64,000 bases of DNA. Source: Pleurocapsa minor GSE-CHR-MK 17-07R. Lineage in GTDB: Bacteria; Chloroflexota; Anaerolineae; Aggregatilineales; Phototrophicaceae. Numbering within the stretch: the first letter of the stretch is position 1; each line of letters starts with the position of its first letter. Under the pieces are notes generated by a model that did not search any database, was not told the origin of the DNA, and saw only the letters and a list, made by a program, of their open reading frames with translations. The position numbers and the translations under genes were made by a program. The stretch lies in NCBI GenBank assembly GCA_019359125.1, contig JAHHHY010000009.1, positions 124,001-188,000 on the forward strand. Reading direction: 5' to 3'. Shown here piece after piece: positions 28,466-37,156 of the stretch.

Positions 28466-28682
28466 TCAATTTACGGAATAAGGACCGACAGCAGACACGT
28501 TGGGAAGCGTATTTCTCTTCCTTGCGCCGCCTGGGGTTCAAAACCCCAGGCTACGAGAAGCCAAGTCCCTAAAGGGACTGAAAAGCAGGACCTGGGGTAT
28601 ACGGTCAGTGAGGCAACCATAAGTAGTCCCTTCAGGGACTTGTCGGTTGCTAGCCCTGGGATTTGAACCCAGGGCGGCGCTA
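28466..28682. repeat. dispersed palindromic repeat element, copy 1
   Basis: About 215 bp with clear sequence similarity to 48031-48246. Shared parts in order are a TCAATTTA..GG leader, ACACGTTGGGAAG, a hairpin around GGTTCAAAACC, the palindrome AGTCCCTAAAGGGACT (28564-28579), a GAAAAGCAGG spacer, AGTCCCTTCAGGGACT (28625-28640), and a final hairpin around GATTTGAACC ending GGGCGGC. The outer parts are inverted copies of each other, so the whole folds back on itself. An extra flanking inverted repeat (CCCATGGGCTTCAATTTA near 28458 with its counterpart near 28700-28714) is seen only at this copy. No coding capacity. It looks like a MITE- or REP-like element. Confidence 0.8.
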
Positions 28683-28762
28683 GAGCGACTGATTGGCTTA
28701 AATTGATGCGCATGGGCGGACACACATGTCCGGCCGTCTGTGCTGCAAATGGCATAACACAT

Positions 28763-28797
28763 CCCGTCTCCATGATCCTCAGGGCCATCGAGACGGG
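28763..28797 (-). terminator. hairpin after the DUF4340-like gene
   Basis: CCCGTCTC (28763-28770) pairs with GAGACGGG (28790-28797), 20 bp beyond the stop of the ABC operon's last gene. The T tract is weak. Probable terminator. Confidence 0.45.
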
Positions 28798-28816
28798 CAT
28801 CAACGTTGACATTACA

Positions 28817-29683
28817 CTACGGGGTTTCGGTCGCTTCGGGGGTGGCTTCAGCAGTCGCTTCTGCCTCAGCAGTCGCTTCCATTTCGGCGGGCGCGGCTTC
28901 GGTTGCCTCAGGCGTGGCTTCAGCAGTCGCTTCCGGCGTGGACATCAGCGACTCCAGCACGAGCGTCGGCTCTGGTGTGGGGTCAGATGCCAGCGTCGGC
29001 GTCAGCAGCGCCACAAAGCTGTCGACGACAGCGCGCGGCAGCGTGCTGATCGACTGCGTACCCGACAGGGTGACCAGCGGTGCGGCCAGTTCCAGCGTCG
29101 CTTCGGCGGTGGCCTCTGCTTCGGCAGTGGCTTCGGCATCCGGCGTGGACTCGGCATCCGGGGTCGCTTCGGCGGTCGGGACGGGCGGCAGATCGGCCAG
29201 CGTGGCCTCAGCCGTTGTCACATAATAGCGCGCGCTGTTGAAGTTCATGCCGCCGACATGCAGCACATACACCACATCATCAGCCGTCACAAACACGCTG
29301 TAGGCCGGGGTCTCCAGGCCAAACTGCGACGGCGTGTCGCTTTCAAAAGTGTCATTGGCATCCAGGCCGGCAAAGTCTTCGATGCCATCGATGACGGGCT
29401 GCTGGTTCAGGCGGACCGTCGGGTCGCTGGCCAGCTCCCACAGCGCGCTGTCGGCCTTGTCATAGGCGACGGTGGCGCCGGTCACATTGTCGCGCACCTG
29501 GATGCGCTGAATGTCACCCGTGCGGGTTTCGATGGCGGCAAACAGCGGCCCGCCGGTGACGGGCGCGGGGGTCGGGGTGGCTTCACCCGGCGCACTGGCC
29601 TGCTGATTATTGAGCACCAGCGCGCCCAGGATGACCAGCGCCAGCACACCAATCAGGATGAGGGTGTTACGGTTGAGACGCAT
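28817..29683 (-). CDS. DUF4340-like membrane-anchored protein with Ala/Thr/Glu-repeat tail
   Basis: The 288-residue protein starts with one membrane helix (residues 8-26) as an anchor. The folded part (about 45-165) resembles DUF4340 proteins: paired short repeats of a strand, a 'W' position (ALWEL) and a closing FGLETP segment. The rest is a low-complexity tail of ATPEATAEA-type repeats broken by a short helical segment (PRAVVDSFVALL). DUF4340 genes commonly sit beside GldG-like genes in ABC-2 operons, as here. A hairpin separates it from the GldG-like gene. Function within the exporter is not established. Confidence 0.75.
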   Translation of the reverse strand: MRLNRNTLILIGVLALVILGALVLNNQQASAPGEATPTPAPVTGGPLFAAIETRTGDIQRIQVRDNVTGATVAYDKADSALWELASDPTVRLNQQPVIDGIEDFAGLDANDTFESDTPSQFGLETPAYSVFVTADDVVYVLHVGGMNFNSARYYVTTAEATLADLPPVPTAEATPDAESTPDAEATAEAEATAEATLELAAPLVTLSGTQSISTLPRAVVDSFVALLTPTLASDPTPEPTLVLESLMSTPEATAEATPEATEAAPAEMEATAEAEATAEATPEATETP

Positions 29684-29731
29684 AAGGCATGCTCCTGATT
29701 CAGGGTTGTAAACGCAATTGTATGCATAACC

Positions 29732-29766
29732 GGCGGGCAGGCCCGATGTAATACGGCCTGCCCGCC
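29732..29766 (-). terminator. strong hairpin between GldG-like and DUF4340-like genes
   Basis: GGCGGGCAGGCC (29732-29743) and its exact complement (29755-29766) form a 12-bp GC-rich stem with an 11-base loop. There is no T tract, so it could attenuate transcription or protect the upstream message end instead of terminating fully. Confidence 0.55.
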
Positions 29767-29776
29767 TGCTTCACGG

Positions 29777-31483
29777 TCAGTTCTTCAGGCGCTGGCGGCC
29801 ATTCCACCACACCAGCACGCCGATCAGCAGGATGCCGAAGGGCAGCACGATGGTCGTCAGGAAGCTGATATTGCGCAGCGTCTGTTCCTCGGCAAACAGC
29901 GGCACGTCCTGCGGGCGCTGCTGCTGCGGAATGGTGATTTCGCTGACGAAATTGTTGAAGTCGGTCGCCCACACCACGCTGTTGAACGCCACGGTGAAGT
30001 TGTCCACGTTGAGCTGGGCGAATTCGTCCAGGCCAACGGTCGCGCTGCTGATGAGCACCACGCGCGCACCGGTAGTGGTATTTTCGGCCTGCGCCGCCAG
30101 CACGAACGGCCCGGTGGGGTCGGATTCCTGCTGCTGGATGGCCGCGCTCACTTCGTCGGGCGTGCCGCTGAAGAAGCGATTCAGATCATCGATAGTATAG
30201 GCCGATTCGCTGGAGCGGCTGAGCGCGAGCGTCTGCACGCCGGCCGGGGCCGTCTCGGCGATGGTGATCGGGTTCGGCAGCTGGAACAGCAGCAGGCCCT
30301 GGCCGCGCTGGATGTTCGACGTGGTGATATACGCCTGCGTATCCAGGTTATTCGAGATCGGCAGCTCCGGCGACTGGTACGCCTGTACCGGATCGAGCAT
30401 GACAGCGGGCGTGAAGCTGATGCCGAAGTTTTCACTCAGGTAGGCGTTCAGGTTTTCGCTGGTCGCCAGCGACGTGCGTTCTTCGCCGGTCAGGTTGGAG
30501 CCGGCATAGATGATCAGGTCGCCGCCGTTGTCCAGATAGTTGGTCAGGATTTCAAATTCCTGATCGCTCAGCGGGGCAGAGCCGCCCGGAATAATCATGA
30601 CCTCGCCGTCCAGATTCGGGTCGTTGAGCTGGGTTTCGCCGCCGGGGGTGGTCAGCTCGGCCAGCGAGTCCTGCACCACGTTCCAGTCAAAGCGGTCGGC
30701 CAGGCCGGTCTGAAGCAGGGTCATGCTGTCGGCAAAGCCATCGCGCACGTTCAGGAAGTAGGCCGCGAACTGGCCGTTGGCGGCCACGCGCAGCACCGCA
30801 TTGGTCAGGTCTTCCTGAATCGCCGCGCTGACGAGCACGGCATTCTCGACATCAAACGAGCCATCGTCATTCACGCTGACCACGGCGATCTGGCCGGGCG
30901 CATCAATGGCGTAGGTCTGCGCCTGGCTGGGATTGCGGTCGGGGTCGATGAATTCGTAATTGATCTTCTGGCCGGATACCGCACGATAGTCGTCAAACAG
31001 CGCGGTCACTCGGTCGCGCGAGCCGCCCATGTTCTGCGTGTAGAAGGCGAACATCTGCACATTCGGCAGGGTGGGGTCGGCGGCATAGGCACCGATGGCC
31101 TGGCGCGATTCTTCCGTCAGCGAATAGCTGCTGCGCTGGGTCAGGTCAAGGCGGATGCCCTGGTTGCGCACGATGATATACACCACCGAGAGCGCCACGA
31201 TCAGCAGCACGGTCACAATCAGGCTGGTGCCGCCGAAGCGCACGGTGCGGCCGGTGACGATGCTTTTGGCCTGGTCGGGCGCGATCAGCACCCACGCCAG
31301 CAGCGCCAGCACGCCAAAGGCCAGGCCGCCGTAGCCGACGATGCCGAACGTTGGCTGGGTGAAGGCCACAATCAGCGCGACGATGAAGCCCAGCACCGAC
31401 AGGCCGATGAGCACCACAGGGGGAATGAACGGGTCTTGTACGCCTTCGTTTTCGGGCTGCGGCGTATTGTTATACTGAGCCAT
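29777..31483 (-). CDS. GldG-like auxiliary protein of an ABC-2 exporter
   Basis: The 568-residue protein has three N-terminal membrane helices (about residues 22-105), a large extracytoplasmic region and one C-terminal helix (about 540-560, FLTTIVLPFGILLIGVLVWW). The soluble region opens IRLDLTQRSSYSLTEESRQAI, a hallmark of GldG-like proteins. A later segment (GEVMIIPGGSAPLSDQEFEILTNYL then GGDLIIYAG) matches their GATase-like domain. It lies 3 bp downstream of the permease. In Bacteroidota the homologue serves gliding; here only a general envelope export role is likely. Confidence 0.88.
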   Translation of the reverse strand: MAQYNNTPQPENEGVQDPFIPPVVLIGLSVLGFIVALIVAFTQPTFGIVGYGGLAFGVLALLAWVLIAPDQAKSIVTGRTVRFGGTSLIVTVLLIVALSVVYIIVRNQGIRLDLTQRSSYSLTEESRQAIGAYAADPTLPNVQMFAFYTQNMGGSRDRVTALFDDYRAVSGQKINYEFIDPDRNPSQAQTYAIDAPGQIAVVSVNDDGSFDVENAVLVSAAIQEDLTNAVLRVAANGQFAAYFLNVRDGFADSMTLLQTGLADRFDWNVVQDSLAELTTPGGETQLNDPNLDGEVMIIPGGSAPLSDQEFEILTNYLDNGGDLIIYAGSNLTGEERTSLATSENLNAYLSENFGISFTPAVMLDPVQAYQSPELPISNNLDTQAYITTSNIQRGQGLLLFQLPNPITIAETAPAGVQTLALSRSSESAYTIDDLNRFFSGTPDEVSAAIQQQESDPTGPFVLAAQAENTTTGARVVLISSATVGLDEFAQLNVDNFTVAFNSVVWATDFNNFVSEITIPQQQRPQDVPLFAEEQTLRNISFLTTIVLPFGILLIGVLVWWNGRQRLKN

Positions 31484-31486
31484 GAA

Positions 31487-32278
31487 TTACGACCTCCAGC
31501 GGCGAATTTCAACGATACGCGTGGTGATGAACAGCGCCGCGATGATCAGGAAGACGAAATAGAGCACGTCTTCCAGGCGTAGGATGCCCTGCGACATCGT
31601 GGCGTCATAGTGCGCCGACAGGCCCAGCTCGCGGACGATTTCCGCGATGGCGGGGAACTGCGTGCTGATGGCGGACGCGGCGGTGTTGGCCAGATACAGC
31701 ACCAGGATGGTGGCCGAGCCGAGGAAGGCAGACACGATCTGGTCTTCGCTGAGCGCCGAGAAAATCATGGTGATGGCCAGCACCGCGCCGCCGTACAGCC
31801 AGCCGCCGACGTAAGCGCCCACCGCAGCACCCCAGTCTGGCGTGCCCACGGTATTCAGCAGTACGGCAAACACCAGCGAAATCACCAGCAGGATGGTGTA
31901 GTAGGCCCACACCGCCAGAAACTTGCCAATGATGAACTGCGATTCGCTCATCGGCATCGTCATCAGCACTTCCAGCGTGCCTTCGCGGTTTTCCTCAGCG
32001 ATCAGGCGCATGGTCAGCAGCGGCGCGATGAGGAACATCAGGAAGGTGATGATGCTGGGGATGAGCGTGGCGTCGGCCGGAAGCTGGCCATTCACCTGCG
32101 ACAGGTAGCCATTGAAGTAGAAGCCGAGGAAGATGAACAGCGCGAACGCCACACCGTAGGCGATGGGCGAGCGGAAATACTGGCGCAGCTCGCGCTTGAA
32201 AACCGCGAACCACGGGGCCGATGCGCCCAGCTCGACGGCGCGCGGCGCAGATGTCGTCTCGATCGGGGTTGCACTCAT
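31487..32278 (-). CDS. ABC-2 type permease (GldF/NosY-like)
   Basis: The 263-residue protein has six hydrophobic helices. The N-terminal phrase FKRELRQYFRSPIAYGVAFALF and the LIAEENREGTLEVLMTMPMS loop are typical of GldF/NosY-type permeases. Its ATG overlaps the stop of the ATPase gene by four bases, showing translational coupling. It forms the membrane channel of the ABC system with its neighbours. Confidence 0.92.
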   Translation of the reverse strand: MSATPIETTSAPRAVELGASAPWFAVFKRELRQYFRSPIAYGVAFALFIFLGFYFNGYLSQVNGQLPADATLIPSIITFLMFLIAPLLTMRLIAEENREGTLEVLMTMPMSESQFIIGKFLAVWAYYTILLVISLVFAVLLNTVGTPDWGAAVGAYVGGWLYGGAVLAITMIFSALSEDQIVSAFLGSATILVLYLANTAASAISTQFPAIAEIVRELGLSAHYDATMSQGILRLEDVLYFVFLIIAALFITTRIVEIRRWRS

Positions 32279-33240
32279 TCAGTCACCTCTGCGGATTCTT
32301 CATGCGCTGCTTCGGCGGGGGCTACTGCCACGGCCTGCCGCGTCAGTTCGAGGAAGATTTCTTCAAGATTGACGGCCACCGGGCGCAGCTCGGTCAGGCT
32401 GATGCCGGCGCTGACCACGGCCGCGGCAATCGCCGGGCGCGGATCGACCGACAGGCTGGCGGGCGTGGCGATCACGCCGTCCTGCGCGATTTCCACCGCG
32501 CTGACGCCCTCCGCCTGGCGCACAATAGGCAGCAGCGCTTCAACCGGGGCATTGGCGCGCACGAGCACGCGGCCGCCGCGTTCCAGGTCACCGCGCAGCA
32601 CGGTCGGCGCGCCCTGCGCCACGATATTGCCGCCGTTGATGATGACCAGGTTGTCGCACACCTGCTCGGCCTCGCTGAGGATGTGCGTGCTGAACAGCAC
32701 GGTGTGCTTCTGGCCCAGTTCGCGCACCAGGTCGCGCAGCTCGAGCACCTGAATCGGGTCGAGGCCAATCGTGGGCTCGTCCAGAATCAGCACGGCCGGG
32801 TCGTGCACCAGCGTGCTGGCCAGCCCGACGCGCTGCTTCATGCCTTTCGACAGCGTGCGAATCTGGCTGTCGGCGCGCTTCGCCAGGCCGACGCGTTCCA
32901 GCACGTCCATGGCGCGGTCACGGCGATGCTTCACGCCGCGAATCTCGGCGATATACATCAGGTAGCCCAGCGCGGTCATGTCGCGATACAGCGGCACGCT
33001 TTCAGGCAGATAACCGACCTGCTGGCGCACCTTGATGCTCTCGTTGAAGATATCAAAACCGGCCACGCGTGCGGTGCCGCTGGTGGGCGGCAGATAGCCT
33101 GTCAGCATGCGCATAGTGGTGGTCTTGCCGGCGCCGTTCGGCCCCAGAAAGCCTGTCACGCCCCGTGATGCCTGAAAAGAAATACCATTGACTGCGGTAA
33201 ATCCGCCATAGCGTTTCGTTAAGTGCTCAACCTCTATCAT
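32275..33240 (-). CDS. ABC transporter ATP-binding protein (ABC-2/GldA-like)
   Basis: The 321-residue ATPase has Walker A GPNGAGKTT (about residues 34-42), Q loop GYLPES, signature LSKGMKQRV, Walker B VLILDEPTIGLD and the switch His in FSTHIL. The C-terminal 100 residues are an added regulatory domain found in gliding/NosF-type ATPases. It is the first gene of the operon ATPase, permease, GldG-like, DUF4340-like. Confidence 0.95.
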   Translation of the reverse strand: MIEVEHLTKRYGGFTAVNGISFQASRGVTGFLGPNGAGKTTTMRMLTGYLPPTSGTARVAGFDIFNESIKVRQQVGYLPESVPLYRDMTALGYLMYIAEIRGVKHRRDRAMDVLERVGLAKRADSQIRTLSKGMKQRVGLASTLVHDPAVLILDEPTIGLDPIQVLELRDLVRELGQKHTVLFSTHILSEAEQVCDNLVIINGGNIVAQGAPTVLRGDLERGGRVLVRANAPVEALLPIVRQAEGVSAVEIAQDGVIATPASLSVDPRPAIAAAVVSAGISLTELRPVAVNLEEIFLELTRQAVAVAPAEAAHEESAEVTE

Positions 33241-33401
33241 TCATTGCCTGCCTTTCGCAGACCCCTGCAACCGACAAATTTTCAGCCGTTCATTATAGTC
33301 TTTACGAGCACATGAACAGAGGGAGTTTACACAGGTTTTACAAACACAAAACGAGCCTTTTACATCCTGCCGGGCGGCTGGCGAGGCGGGTTAAGGGGAT
33401 A

Positions 33402-34457
33402 CTATGCCTGTCCCAGCCAGGCGACAGCACGCTGGGCGACTTCGTCGGGGCTCATGCCGTCGCGCGCCCAGTTCCAGCCGGTATCCTCGCCGGACGAGAC
33501 GCCGCGGGTGCTCACGCGGGCGGGCTTCCACAGGGCGATGCCGTTGGGCGTGAAGGGCGCGTAACGGGCGGGGTCAGTCGGGCCCATCAGCATGACAGTG
33601 CGCCCGCCGGCCGCGGCAGCCAGATGGGTCAGGCCGGTGTCGTTGCCGATATAGCCTTTTGCGCCAGCCGCCAGCGCCGCGATCTGCCCGAACGACAGCG
33701 TCCCGGCGAAGACAGGGGCTGGCTGGCGCAGGTGTCCGTTGACGATGCTGGCCAGCGGGGCGTCGTCGCGCCCGCACACGATCACGAGCTGGGCGCGCAT
33801 CTGGTCGGCCATGAGCTGGGCGGCATGGGCCAGCCGGTCGGGCGGATAACGCTTGGCGTCAAACGTCATACCGGGGTTGCGCCCGCCCGCCGGATTGATG
33901 ACCAGGTAGCGCGCCGCGATGTCATGGTCGCCCAGCAGCGCATGCACCGACGCGCGGTCGGCATCGGCGACCGGCACGTTGGCCACGCAGCCATCGGTGC
34001 GGAGACCCAGCGCACGGGCCACATCGAGGTAAATTTCGGCCTCGTGGCGCGGCACATCGGGCACGATTTTCGCCTTCACGGTGTAGCCGAAGCCGCGACC
34101 GGCGCTGTCCAGCCCGGCGCGCACGCGCACGCCCGACAGCAGGGCCGACGCGCTCATCTTGGGCGAGCGCACCAGCGACACCAGCAGGTCGTAATGACCA
34201 GTGCGAATCCCCCGCGCAAAGTGGACGATGCCCGCCGGGCTGTGGGCAGGCGACGCTCCCGGCCCGACATCCCACAAACGGTCGATGTGCGGATGCCCGA
34301 TCAGCGCGGCGCGTGACCAGCTGCCCACCGCCCAGGTGATATGCGCGGCCGGGTAAGCGCGACGCAGCGCCGACAGCGTGGCCGTCGCCAGCACGACATC
34401 GCCGATGCAGCACGGCTGAATCAGCAGGATACGATTTGGAGTGGGGTGCACGGTCAT
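33402..34457 (-). CDS. glycosyltransferase family 9 (heptosyltransferase-like)
   Basis: The 351-residue protein has the GT9 opening RILLIQPCCIGDVVLATATLSALRRAYP, the mid segment YLVINPAGGRNPGMTFDAKRYPPDRLA and the donor-site phrase GYIGNDTGLTHLAAAAGGRTVMLMGPTDP. The family adds heptose or other sugars to envelope glycolipids. Classical LPS is not expected in Chloroflexota, so the substrate is probably another surface glycan. It is transcribed divergently from the GNAT genes, 66 bp apart. Confidence 0.92.
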   Translation of the reverse strand: MTVHPTPNRILLIQPCCIGDVVLATATLSALRRAYPAAHITWAVGSWSRAALIGHPHIDRLWDVGPGASPAHSPAGIVHFARGIRTGHYDLLVSLVRSPKMSASALLSGVRVRAGLDSAGRGFGYTVKAKIVPDVPRHEAEIYLDVARALGLRTDGCVANVPVADADRASVHALLGDHDIAARYLVINPAGGRNPGMTFDAKRYPPDRLAHAAQLMADQMRAQLVIVCGRDDAPLASIVNGHLRQPAPVFAGTLSFGQIAALAAGAKGYIGNDTGLTHLAAAAGGRTVMLMGPTDPARYAPFTPNGIALWKPARVSTRGVSSGEDTGWNWARDGMSPDEVAQRAVAWLGQA

Positions 34458-34523
34458 CCTTCACACTGTCAGGCGAAACAGGCATACTGTAACTATAGCA
34501 AACCTTGTCTGGGAAAGTGCCTT

Positions 34524-35114
34524 ATGACTGACCTGTCCGCGCTGTTCGATCCGTTTCCTGTGCTGACCACCGAACGCCTCATTCTGCGCCAGATGACCAT
34601 GGCCGATGTCCCGGCCATCCAGGTGCTGATCTCTGACCCGCGCGTGATGCGCTATATGGGCAAAGACCCGACCGATGATATTCAGGCGAGCGTGGAGAAG
34701 GTTGAGCGGAATCAGCGGAATTTCAAGGCGCTCACCGAAATCCGCTGGGCGCTTACGCTTAAAGCCGACAGCGATAGCTTATTCCTGGGGGATGTCAGCC
34801 TGCATCACATCAATACTTATGACAGCCACGCGGAGCTGGGGTATGCGCTGGGACACGATCACTGGGGCAAGGGCCTGATGAACGAGGCGATTCAGGCGGT
34901 GCTGGGGTTCGGCTTCGGGCCGCTGGGCATGCATCGCATCGAGGCCAATATCGACATCGAGAATGCACGCTCCAAAGCCGTGCTGGAGCGCAATGGCTTC
35001 CAGTATGACGGCAGCCTGCGCGAGCGTTTCCGGGTGGTGAATGGCTATGCGGACGAGCATTATTTCTCGATCCTGCAGCGGGAATGGCAGGCGCGCCAGT
35101 CAGCTTCCGGCTAA
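34524..35114 (+). CDS. GNAT acetyltransferase, tandem copy 1 (RimJ/RimL-like)
   Basis: The 196-residue enzyme has the RimJ/RimL-type opening VLTTERLILRQMTMADVPAI, a central ELGYALGHDHWGKGLMNEAIQAV with the acetyl-CoA pyrophosphate loop, and the C-terminal IEANIDIENARSKAVLERNGF. It would acetylate an N-terminal or small-molecule amine using acetyl-CoA. The gene and its 64-bp leader are repeated exactly one period (669 bp) downstream. Confidence 0.93.
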   Translation: MTDLSALFDPFPVLTTERLILRQMTMADVPAIQVLISDPRVMRYMGKDPTDDIQASVEKVERNQRNFKALTEIRWALTLKADSDSLFLGDVSLHHINTYDSHAELGYALGHDHWGKGLMNEAIQAVLGFGFGPLGMHRIEANIDIENARSKAVLERNGFQYDGSLRERFRVVNGYADEHYFSILQREWQARQSASG

Positions 35115-35192
35115 GGCGTAGCGAGTCTTTCACACTGTCAGGCGAAACAGGCATACTGTAACGATCACAAACCTTGCCTGGGAAAGTGCCCA

Positions 35193-35783
35193 ATGACTGA
35201 CCTGGCCTCAGTATTCAATCCATTTCCTGTGCTGACCACAGAACGACTAATCCTGCGCCAGTTGGCGCTGGCCGATGCCCCGGCCATGCAGATACTGATT
35301 GCTGACCCGCGCGTGATGCAGTATATGGGTCGACTGCCGACCGATGACCGACAGGCAACCCTGGATCGTATCGAGATGCATCTGGACGGCTTCCGGCAGC
35401 TTCTGGAAATTCGCTGGGCCATCACGCTTAAAGCGGCCAATGACGACCGCTTCATCGGCGATGTCAGCCTGCATTACATCGATACCTATCACAGCCACGT
35501 TGAAATTGGCTACTCACTGAACCACGATTACTGGGGCAAGGGACTGGCGAGTGAGGCCATTCAGGCGGTGCTGGGTTTTGGTTTCGAAAAGATGGGCATG
35601 TATCGCATCGAGGCCAATATCGCGATTGAGAATACGCGCTCTAAAGCCGTGCTGGAACGCAATGGCTTCCAGTATGATGGCCGACTGCGCAAGCGTTTCC
35701 GGGATGTGCATGGCTTTGACGATGAGCACTATTTCTCGATCCTGCTGCCCGAATGGCAGGAACGCCAGGCTGCTTCCGGCTAG
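35193..35783 (+). CDS. GNAT acetyltransferase, tandem copy 2 (RimJ/RimL-like)
   Basis: This 196-residue paralogue of the gene just upstream keeps the acetyl-CoA loop (EIGYSLNHDYWGKGLASEAIQAV) and the NTRSKAVLERNGFQYDG end. The region about residues 50-70 has diverged most (LPTDDRQATLDRIEMHLDGF against DPTDDIQASVEKVERNQRNF), which could alter substrate choice. Its leader duplicates that of copy 1, so both genes may have their own promoter and similar regulation. Confidence 0.93.
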   Translation: MTDLASVFNPFPVLTTERLILRQLALADAPAMQILIADPRVMQYMGRLPTDDRQATLDRIEMHLDGFRQLLEIRWAITLKAANDDRFIGDVSLHYIDTYHSHVEIGYSLNHDYWGKGLASEAIQAVLGFGFEKMGMYRIEANIAIENTRSKAVLERNGFQYDGRLRKRFRDVHGFDDEHYFSILLPEWQERQAASG

Positions 35784-35910
35784 GGTCAGTGTGAGTGTGT
35801 AAAGTGGGCTCCGCAGGGTGTGAGAGCTGAGTAGGTACACGGTGCTGGAATGTGAACAGCATGACCCATACATGTCATCGATGAGGACCGCAATTGAATT
35901 GGTGACATGC

Positions 35911-35945
35911 GAGAGAGACTGCGCAGGAACGGCGCAGTCTCTCTC
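35911..35945 (-). terminator. 14-bp perfect hairpin after the secreted propeller-like gene
   Basis: GAGAGAGACTGCGC (35911-35924) pairs exactly with 35932-35945 around a 7-base loop, 17 bp beyond the stop at 35963. No T tract follows. It may serve both convergent genes. Confidence 0.6.
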
Positions 35946-35962
35946 GGTCACATGTCGAACCC

Positions 35963-37156
35963 TCAGCCAATCGAGTCGGGCGGATAATCTTCGCCCAACT
36001 GCCAAACTGGTGTGCCCCATTGCAAGCCCGCGATTCTAAAGTCGGGCGGAAGGGCAAGCTGTTCGGAATGCTGATCGCGCCACAGCATGAGGTTGCCATC
36101 CTGAATATATGCAGCAGCCTGCCCCGACGGCGAAAGGACGATATTTTCGAGCGAACGCAGATCATCCGTTCCTAGGTAATCATCCCACGTCAGCACGGAA
36201 GCTCCATCCGCCGTTTGAAGTTGAAACAGACTTTCCACTGGATCGGTAAACCTATGATAAAAGCTCCACATGAAACGCAGCGAGCTTTGCGAGTTGGTGG
36301 CACTCACCAGCGCAATCCGTCTGGTAATCCAGTCGACTTCCCCCGTTTCCCAATCGACATAATAGAATTCCCCGTTGCCAAGCACGGGCACAATCAGCGC
36401 GGTATGCGGGCGCTGATCCTGTTCGTCGGGAAGCCACCACGGACCCAGGAACGGAAACCAGAAGTCCGAAAAGTCGTCATTCTCTGGCATACGCAGTGTT
36501 TGCAGTAATCCATCGTGTGGATCATAGCGCCTGAAGGTATCGACAAAATCTACAGGGTTATTGGTGAAAACGACAATCCCGCCAATCCCCCACGAGAAGA
36601 AAGCGGGCAGTCCATTAGCGCTCAGATTCATGAAGGGCAGCGCATCATCAAGAATCCGTGTCTCATCGCGATCCAGATCATAGACCAGCAGGCGAGCGCC
36701 GCCCTGGGCGGGGTAATCCTGCTCTGTCCAGGCGAATGCGCGCCCGTCCGGCGCCCATACCGGCGTTGACCGCACAATGCCACGGTTGATGGATCCATCG
36801 CCCGTCGTGGCAATGGCGTCTGGCTGAACGGCTATTTCACGTTCCGAACCGTCAGCCAGGTTGAGCAGGTGAATTTCCAGCGAGAGGGGATCGATTATCT
36901 CCGCTTGCGGCTCAGAAGAAGGATTTATCACGACTTTCGCGACGTATTCGCCAGTGGGAGATACGGTAGCAGAAGCGAAATCCCCAGTTGGGAGCAGTTC
37001 CCATACGCCGTCATCATAACGATAAAACTGTTCGGTTTCGCCCATCCCGTAGATGATCAGGGGATTTTCCACAGTCGAAGGCTGCGCCATGCCGGGTTTC
37101 ACAGCACCGAATACGAACATGATCCACAAAAGCAGGACGGGGACTTTATTGATCAC
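35963..37156 (-). CDS. secreted beta-propeller-like protein of unknown function
   Basis: The 397-residue product has a signal peptide (about residues 1-24, cleavage after GMA). The mature part has several short repeats of the TolB/WD-like kind, including SPTGEYVAKV, VWAPDGRAFAWTE and LSPSGQAAAYIQDGNLMLW, spaced as in beta-propeller blades. No catalytic motif is evident. Base composition is less GC-rich than the flanking genes, a possible sign of recent acquisition. Probably an extracytoplasmic binding or scaffold protein. Confidence 0.7.
   Translation of the reverse strand: MINKVPVLLLWIMFVFGAVKPGMAQPSTVENPLIIYGMGETEQFYRYDDGVWELLPTGDFASATVSPTGEYVAKVVINPSSEPQAEIIDPLSLEIHLLNLADGSEREIAVQPDAIATTGDGSINRGIVRSTPVWAPDGRAFAWTEQDYPAQGGARLLVYDLDRDETRILDDALPFMNLSANGLPAFFSWGIGGIVVFTNNPVDFVDTFRRYDPHDGLLQTLRMPENDDFSDFWFPFLGPWWLPDEQDQRPHTALIVPVLGNGEFYYVDWETGEVDWITRRIALVSATNSQSSLRFMWSFYHRFTDPVESLFQLQTADGASVLTWDDYLGTDDLRSLENIVLSPSGQAAAYIQDGNLMLWRDQHSEQLALPPDFRIAGLQWGTPVWQLGEDYPPDSIG

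Larger units (their letters stand above)
34460..35783. repeat. tandem duplication, two units of exactly 669 bp
   Basis: Unit 1 (34460-35128) and unit 2 (from 35129) each hold a near-identical leader (TTCACACTGTCAGGCGAAAC and following) and a GNAT gene. The offset of 669 bp is the same at the leader, the ATG (34524 and 35193) and the stop (35112 and 35781), so no net indel has accumulated despite many substitutions in the coding part. Confidence 0.9.

Noticed and set aside
28378-28816. Group II intron or insertion sequence
   Set aside because: The region has palindromes but no transposase or reverse-transcriptase frame, and no domain V-like structure was recognised.
28703-29698. 331-residue Gly/Arg/Phe-rich open frame on the plus strand
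   Set aside because: A shadow of the repeat-rich DUF4340-like gene; the repetitive composition arises from its ATPEA repeats read in another frame.
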